Below, in pieces: positions 59,868 through 64,000 of a DNA stretch of 64,000 nucleotides. The position numbers and the translations under genes are program-made. The notes beneath the pieces are model-generated. The model searched no databases and had not been told where the DNA came from. It saw nothing but the letters and a program-made list of their open reading frames with translations. The stretch spans positions 2,108,001 to 2,172,000 of the forward strand of contig OZ244811.1 in NCBI GenBank assembly GCA_965220105.1. Direction: 5' to 3'. Within the stretch, counting starts at the first letter, position 1; every line of letters begins with the position of its first letter. Origin of the DNA: Bin87 sp965220105 (GTDB lineage: Bacteria; Chloroflexota; Dehalococcoidia; Lucifugimonadales; UBA3495).

Positions 59868-59946
59868 ACACAAAAGAAACGCGCCGTCTCGGGAGGACTA
59901 TTCCCGCGGCGGCGCAACGCCAAAAATGCAACAGGAGTCTGCCACA

Positions 59947-60381
59947 ATGACCACACAGAACCACCAAATCATCGACTACTGTCCGGACTGTGAGCTGGAG
60001 TATGTGGGCGGCCACTGCGCCCCCTGCCCGCTGTGCCGCCTGAACAACCCCCGCTTCGAAGCGTGGGCGGAACTCCGTGCCGCCGAGCCATACCAGGTCA
60101 TCGAGCACACGACGCCCGCCATGTTTCAGGACGCCCTGAACCAGGCCATGGCAGAGGGCTGGACCGTGGAGGTCGTCAGGATCGGCCACAGCGAAAACCG
60201 CGACGCCGGCGATCCGCTGTACATCGCGGTGCTCCGCCGCGGCGACTACGACCAAGAGTGCCACGTCAAGGCCTTTGCTGCGGACAAGGAGGCCGAGGCG
60301 GCCTATCAAAAGAAGCGTCTCGAGATTAAGGCCGAGACGAAGGCGTTCCGAGCCGCCCGGATACAGGAGGCCCGGTCGTGA
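59947..60381 (+). CDS. Zinc-ribbon protein of the integrated element
   Basis: The 144-residue protein starts MTTQNHQIIDYCPDCELEYVGGHCAPCPLC, giving a CPDC...CAPCPLC metal site at residues 12-30. The rest (FQDALNQAMAEGWTVEVVRIGHSENRDAGDPLYIAVLRRGDYDQECHV) may form an alpha/beta domain, and the tail is a charged helix. ATG 59947 is chosen for AGGAG nine bases upstream. Function unknown. It overlaps the next gene by four bases (GTGA). Confidence 0.65.
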   Translation: MTTQNHQIIDYCPDCELEYVGGHCAPCPLCRLNNPRFEAWAELRAAEPYQVIEHTTPAMFQDALNQAMAEGWTVEVVRIGHSENRDAGDPLYIAVLRRGDYDQECHVKAFAADKEAEAAYQKKRLEIKAETKAFRAARIQEARS

Positions 60382-60647
60382 GCGAGAGCGGGATGAACTC
60401 CACCACAGACGGCGGTTACGTCTTCGATTTTGTGGAGTGGCGGAACATGAAACGGGCTGCGCGGGAGGTCGGTCAGGATCCCGCGCTGTTACGGTTCGAC
60501 TTCGCGGATGATCAGGACCTTCTGATCGTCATGCAGCCCGCCGGACGGTCCGGCGAATACTACGAGCTGGGCTACCTCACGCCCGACCAGCTGAGGGACG
60601 CCCTGCGGCTCGCAGGGCTGCTTCCAGATTTGGTCGAGGGGGTATGA
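60378..60647 (+). CDS. Hypothetical protein of the integrated element
   Basis: The 89-residue protein starts at GTG 60378, overlapping the stop of the gene before it, a sign of coupling. The text YVFDFVEWRNMKRAAREVGQDPALLRFDFADDQDLLIVMQPAG...YLTPDQLRDALRLAGLLPDL looks like a small folded domain. No family is recognised. Confidence 0.6.
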   Translation: MSESGMNSTTDGGYVFDFVEWRNMKRAAREVGQDPALLRFDFADDQDLLIVMQPAGRSGEYYELGYLTPDQLRDALRLAGLLPDLVEGV

Positions 60648-60648
60648 C

Positions 60649-60981
60649 ATGGCCACCACCACCCCCACGCTCCGGTGCGCCTGGTGCCGGCAGTCGTTCG
60701 CCCGTCCGCCCCGCGACACCGCTGATCCCGAAGTCTACTGCAGCCGCCTGCACCAGGACTTTGCCCATATGGTGGCCGAGGGCGAGTTTCCGGCGGTGGA
60801 CTGTCCCCGCTGCGGCCGCAACGACCTGCGCATCGCCGCGCCCGACTGGGCCATCTGCCAGACCTGCGGCTACCAGACGGACCGGCCGGAACTGGCGCCA
60901 GGTCCCATCACGCCCAGGAACATGAACATCAACAACTCCGAGATCAAGGAGCGGCTGGCCAGAGCGGGGGACGTCGCATGA
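60649..60981 (+). CDS. Double zinc-finger protein of the integrated element
   Basis: The 110-residue protein has LRCAWCRQSF...VYCSRLH at residues 9-35 (a C-x2-C...C-x3-H finger) and VDCPRCGRNDLRIAAPDWAICQTCGYQ at residues 50-75 (a C4 ribbon as in small DNA-binding phage proteins). It overlaps the start of the primase gene by four bases, so the two are likely coupled. It may be a DNA- or RNA-binding accessory. Confidence 0.68.
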   Translation: MATTTPTLRCAWCRQSFARPPRDTADPEVYCSRLHQDFAHMVAEGEFPAVDCPRCGRNDLRIAAPDWAICQTCGYQTDRPELAPGPITPRNMNINNSEIKERLARAGDVA

Positions 60982-63482
60982 TGGCATCCGACCCAACAGG
61001 CCGCGACGCCGCTCAAGAGGTGGCGGACGGGCTGAAGCGCAACGGGCATCCGGTGGTTCGCAATACCGAGGGGCATTGGGCTACCACCACGGCCATCTGT
61101 CACGGCGGAGACAACCGAGACGGCCTCTGGTTCAGGAACGACGGGAACGGCGGCATCATCGCCAATTGCTGGAGCGGCGACCCCGAATGTGATACCAGGA
61201 CCGCCGCTCCGGCCCTTCGCGCTGCTGCGGGGCTCTCCGAACGGCGACAGGTCAAGGCCGAAGCGAAATGGAGGGAGCTCTGCATCTACCGGCATCCGGA
61301 GGGCTACACCTCAAGGCGCGCGGTGCGCTATGACTGGCCCGGGGGCGCGCCGTGTCCGTTGGAGTTTCGCCGCGGTGGCAAGGTGCACCGGTGCGGAGAC
61401 CCTGAGCGCCACAAGCACATCCAGCATCGGGCGATGAACGACGGCCCCATGCCGGAGGGTGATCGGTACGCCGGCTACCTGCTGCATATCTGGGAGCCAC
61501 TGCGGACCCCGCACGATCCATCGGTCATCGTCATCACTGAGGGAGAGAAGGATGCGACCGCCGTGCGCGACGACGATTGTGTTGCTGCCTCATACCTGGG
61601 CGGCAGTGGAAAAGCCGGCGACGCCGACTACCGCGACGTGGCCGGCAAGATCGTCGTGGTCTGGGGCGATGACGACGCCAAGGGACGTCGCGCAAACGCC
61701 TGGGTCATCCGCCGCACCTGGGAAGCCGGGGCAGTACACATCTATTTGGTACCGGAGCCAGGCGGAGAGACCAGCCACGGAGCGGCCGATGTTTCCGCCG
61801 GCGAACGCGCCGACGTCGTCATCGCCGCGCTGGACGGCTTCGACCTGGCGGCATCGGAGCCTCCGGTTCCCCAACCGGAACCGAAAGAGTCAAATGGCCC
61901 GGGCCGTCCGCAGCAATACCATGAGGACGAATACATCGTACACCGGCGCAACTCCCGGCCTCAGCATTGGTGGGAAGAGCTGGCCGAGCGGGGCGTTCCG
62001 GCACATCTGCGTCCCGATTGGGGCAGCAAGGCGTCGTATCAGGACAGCCTTCGGGTACTTGAGTACCAGGGCGACCGCATCCTCCGCGTGGGACGGGAGG
62101 TGTACCTGGCCGAGTCGAGCACCGGGCTGTGGCAGCTCATCCAGAACGGGTCCAGCGGCCTCGACATGCTGCCGTTGATCCGCGAGGCCCGGCGCGTGGC
62201 AATCGGCGACGTAAAGGCTCGTTTGACCGGGTTGTCCTATTCCACCATGGATTACGAGGACGCGCTTCGCACCATGACCTCCGCCTTCAACAACGGCCGG
62301 CGCCACGCCGACAATGTGGCCAAGGACGTGGCGAGCCATGCCGCCGCCTACCGTGAGGAGTTTCCCAACGTCATCACCAGCAACCCGGTGCGCTTTGATG
62401 ACGTTCAGAGCGCCGGCGCATTACCCCTGGCGGGCGGCGCGGCGGCGGCCGGCTACGAATGGGCCACGGGCCGGATCTTCACGGCGGACGAAATGCGCCG
62501 CACCCTGATCCGCTCCAGGGAGTGGCACATCGACCCGCCGGACTTCAGCATCCTGGACAACCCCACCGAGACCGCCAAGGAGGTTGAGAAGATGGTCCAC
62601 GACCGTTTTCTCCCGTGGCTGGAGCGGACGGCGGTGTTGATGCTGGGGCCCAACAAAACCCTGGACGCCGTCCGCATCCCGCTGGCCAACTCGGGCAAGT
62701 CATCATTCATCGAAGCTCTGGCCAAGGCTTTTCCCGGAGCCATATCGTTTGCGCCCAGTTCGAAGGACCTGGCCGGCGAGAAGGGCGACAACTTCAACAA
62801 ATTCAGCAAGTACCTCACCATGTCGCTGGTGTACATCGCCGACGAGTGCGACAAGCCACTGCAACCTTATTACGACAGTACCCTGACCGGCCTTCAGTCC
62901 GACCGGCTGGAGGTCGAGACCAAGGGGATCGATTCCCGGCCGATGCGCCGGATCGGCAACCTCGTCCTGGTGGGCAACGACTGGCCGGACTGGAACACCG
63001 ACTCCCCGGGCATGGAAGCCCGGATCGTTTGGGCCTACAACCGCGCCGATGTGACGACTCCCTACACCAAGGACCACCACGACCTCTTGGTGTCCGATGA
63101 CGGCATCGCGTGGATTCGGGCCGCGGTGCTGTTGACGGCCACCGACTATCTCAGGGCCGCCAATGGCAGCGTGTCGCAAGCCCAGGAGGCCTCCTGCAAG
63201 AGCTCCGTGGTGCGCCAGAGCATCGCGGACTGCCTGCACGCCGGCGCAGACCTGGATATGCACGCCCTGCGCCAGGTGGCGGTGTGCACGGGTGATGAGA
63301 AGGATTTCATCCTGGCCAAGTCGCTCATGGACGCCGCCGGAGTGGACGCCAGCAAGTACCCCAGCACCAAGCAAAGCCGTTTGCTCCGCCGGGCCTTCAA
63401 GAACGCCAGGGACGCCCGGCGAAAGGAAGGCACGGGCTTGTTGGGCGTCCAAATGATCGACTCAGGAAGCGCGGACCAGTAG
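60978..63482 (+). CDS. Primase-helicase (Toprim plus D5/SF3-type helicase)
   Basis: The 834-residue protein begins with a zinc-binding primase segment (ICHGGDNRDGLWFRNDGNGGIIANCWSGDPECD, residues 35-75). A Toprim domain follows (VIVITEGEKDATAVRD near 183; VVVWGDDDAKGRR near 225). Residues about 540-720 are an SF3-like ATPase: PLANSGKSSFIEALAKAF (Walker A near 575, first Gly lost), SLVYIADECDK (Walker B near 620) and IGNLVLVGNDWPDW (sensor 1). It would start replication of the element. ATG 60978 overlaps the gene before it. Confidence 0.85.
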   Translation: MMASDPTGRDAAQEVADGLKRNGHPVVRNTEGHWATTTAICHGGDNRDGLWFRNDGNGGIIANCWSGDPECDTRTAAPALRAAAGLSERRQVKAEAKWRELCIYRHPEGYTSRRAVRYDWPGGAPCPLEFRRGGKVHRCGDPERHKHIQHRAMNDGPMPEGDRYAGYLLHIWEPLRTPHDPSVIVITEGEKDATAVRDDDCVAASYLGGSGKAGDADYRDVAGKIVVVWGDDDAKGRRANAWVIRRTWEAGAVHIYLVPEPGGETSHGAADVSAGERADVVIAALDGFDLAASEPPVPQPEPKESNGPGRPQQYHEDEYIVHRRNSRPQHWWEELAERGVPAHLRPDWGSKASYQDSLRVLEYQGDRILRVGREVYLAESSTGLWQLIQNGSSGLDMLPLIREARRVAIGDVKARLTGLSYSTMDYEDALRTMTSAFNNGRRHADNVAKDVASHAAAYREEFPNVITSNPVRFDDVQSAGALPLAGGAAAAGYEWATGRIFTADEMRRTLIRSREWHIDPPDFSILDNPTETAKEVEKMVHDRFLPWLERTAVLMLGPNKTLDAVRIPLANSGKSSFIEALAKAFPGAISFAPSSKDLAGEKGDNFNKFSKYLTMSLVYIADECDKPLQPYYDSTLTGLQSDRLEVETKGIDSRPMRRIGNLVLVGNDWPDWNTDSPGMEARIVWAYNRADVTTPYTKDHHDLLVSDDGIAWIRAAVLLTATDYLRAANGSVSQAQEASCKSSVVRQSIADCLHAGADLDMHALRQVAVCTGDEKDFILAKSLMDAAGVDASKYPSTKQSRLLRRAFKNARDARRKEGTGLLGVQMIDSGSADQ

Positions 63483-63624
63483 CCGGGTGTAGGGATGTAG
63501 GGTTATCCCCCGAAAATGCGAAAACAAAAAGAAAAAATAATTAACCCCCGCCGAGTGACGAATAATTAATTCTTTTTTTCGTTTCGTGAAATCTGGCAGG
63601 TAACCCTACATCCCTACACCCGGC
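63482..63624. repeat. 24-bp perfect inverted repeat around an AT-rich core (candidate replication origin)
   Basis: Arm 63482-63505 (gccgggtgtagggatgtagg, then gtta) and arm 63601-63624 are exact reverse complements. The 95 bases between them are AT-rich and hold two AATAATTAA copies and A-rich and T-rich tracts that can pair in part. It starts at the last base of the primase-helicase stop codon. This is the region 63483-63663 without a gene. Confidence 0.75.
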
Positions 63625-63663
63625 AAGAGCGAGACAGCAGGAAACACGCACGGAGACGGAAAT

Positions 63664-63819
63664 ATGACCACCAAACATGTCCCCAAGGTATTCGGCCGGA
63701 CCGCCAGGTACGGCGGAAAGTGCCTTCACTGCGGCAAGTGGATCACGGCCCAGACCCACAGGCAGTGGCGGCGCCTGACCAAGGGACCATGCCCCCACTG
63801 CGGCAAACCGGGATGGTGA
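63664..63819 (+). CDS. Small zinc-finger protein of the integrated element
   Basis: The 51-residue protein starts MTTKHVPKVFGRTARYGGKC and holds two CxxC knuckles, CLHCG and CPHCG, 28 residues apart, with basic residues between them (QTHRQWRRLTKG). The stop overlaps the next start. It probably binds nucleic acid. Confidence 0.6.
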   Translation: MTTKHVPKVFGRTARYGGKCLHCGKWITAQTHRQWRRLTKGPCPHCGKPGW

Positions 63820-64000
63820 TGGACGCGCTGAACGTTTATTGCACCGCCTGCCTCGCGGCGCCGTCGGAACCCTGCACGACGATGAGCGGCAGCAAGCGAT
63901 CGCCGCACGCGCCGCGGGTGCAGCTTGCGTCCCATCCGGACCAGTGTGCGAGTTGCGGAGCCGGTTACGGCGAGCCGTGCCTGAAGTTGTCGGGCGCCAT
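63813..64000 (+). CDS. Zinc-finger protein with two C-x2-C repeats, partial
   Basis: The frame from ATG 63813 (or 63819) is open to the window end. It contains CTACLAAPSEPCTTMSGS and CASCGAGYGEPCLKLSGA, two copies of the C-x2-C-x(6)-PC-x4-G pattern known in small actinophage-type zinc fingers. The C-terminus lies outside the window. Confidence 0.6.
   Translation, partial: MVMDALNVYCTACLAAPSEPCTTMSGSKRSPHAPRVQLASHPDQCASCGAGYGEPCLKLSGA

Larger units (their letters stand above)
58869..64000. mobile_element. Probable integrated element (prophage or satellite), left part
   Basis: From 58869 to the window end all genes are small, closely packed and on one strand, with a HTH protein first, several zinc-finger proteins, and a phage/plasmid-type primase-helicase. 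They differ from the metabolic genes before them and begin just after tRNA genes. No integrase, capsid or portal gene is in view, and the other end lies outside. Confidence 0.6.

Overview
The window looks like a piece of a Chloroflexota chromosome, probably a SAR202/Dehalococcoidia-type or sponge-associated lineage. The reasons are high GC content, many paralogous catabolic genes (enoyl-CoA hydratases, an LLM-class flavin monooxygenase, HpaI-type aldolase, LigB-type extradiol dioxygenases, RraA-like, GMC and VOC proteins), an acVLRF1-type release factor, a DUF2298 'YYY' membrane protein, and an HspR-controlled grpE-dnaK operon. Dispersed palindromic repeats beginning with tcattgcgag are also present. 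The lineage is an inference from gene content; there is no rRNA in the window.

Layout. 1-1.3 kb: the end of a nitroreductase-like gene and an orphan Mrr-type restriction gene. 1.3-6.6 kb: a catabolic cluster (enoyl-CoA hydratase, SDR, LLM monooxygenase, alpha/beta hydrolase, then divergent VOC and cupin genes). 6.6-10.4 kb: a tightly packed minus-strand operon of a repeat-containing lipoprotein, a DUF4350-like membrane protein and an S49 peptidase. 10.5-16.3 kb: a palindromic repeat, a GMC oxidoreductase, an amidohydrolase and two MFS transporters. 16.6-20.6 kb: a nested stack of insertion sequences that can be reconstructed from TTAG, TTA and TCAAG target duplications. 20.8-28.3 kb: HpaI aldolase, ThDP enzyme, aldo/keto reductase, VOC, MetX-like hydrolase, methyltransferase and MFS. 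28.6-30.7 kb: a decayed IS110 (with a structured leader resembling a bridge RNA) joined to a decayed IS66. 30.8-36 kb: RraA-like protein, cyclophilin lipoprotein, enoyl-CoA hydratase, beta-hydroxyacid dehydrogenase, and a DinB-CbiE fusion.

35.5-39.8 kb carries a Vms1-like release factor (VLRF1), MutS2 with a Smr domain, and a NYN nuclease, all co-directional. Because MutS2 is known in Bacillus to split collided ribosomes and VLRF1 proteins release nascent chains from split 60S/50S particles, this trio is proposed as a ribosome-rescue module. 40-44 kb: a tandem pair of LigB-like dioxygenases and a sodium:solute symporter under a TPP riboswitch whose 5' edge can form an antiterminator. 44.2-53.9 kb: FtsY, DUF2298 protein, PPOX protein, LigA, acyl-CoA dehydrogenase, a selenocysteine-containing SelD with its own SECIS hairpin, a molybdopterin oxidoreductase and a zinc ribbon. 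54-58 kb: hspR-grpE-dnaK behind a promoter overlapped by a HAIR-like operator, and a small acidic protein. 58.2-58.6 kb: three tRNAs (Leu-GAG, Cys-GCA, Leu-UAA). 58.9-64 kb: one edge of a probable integrated element (HTH protein, several small zinc-finger proteins, a primase-helicase and a 24-bp perfect inverted repeat around an AT-rich core, a candidate origin). No integrase is in view.

No CRISPR array and no rRNA were seen.
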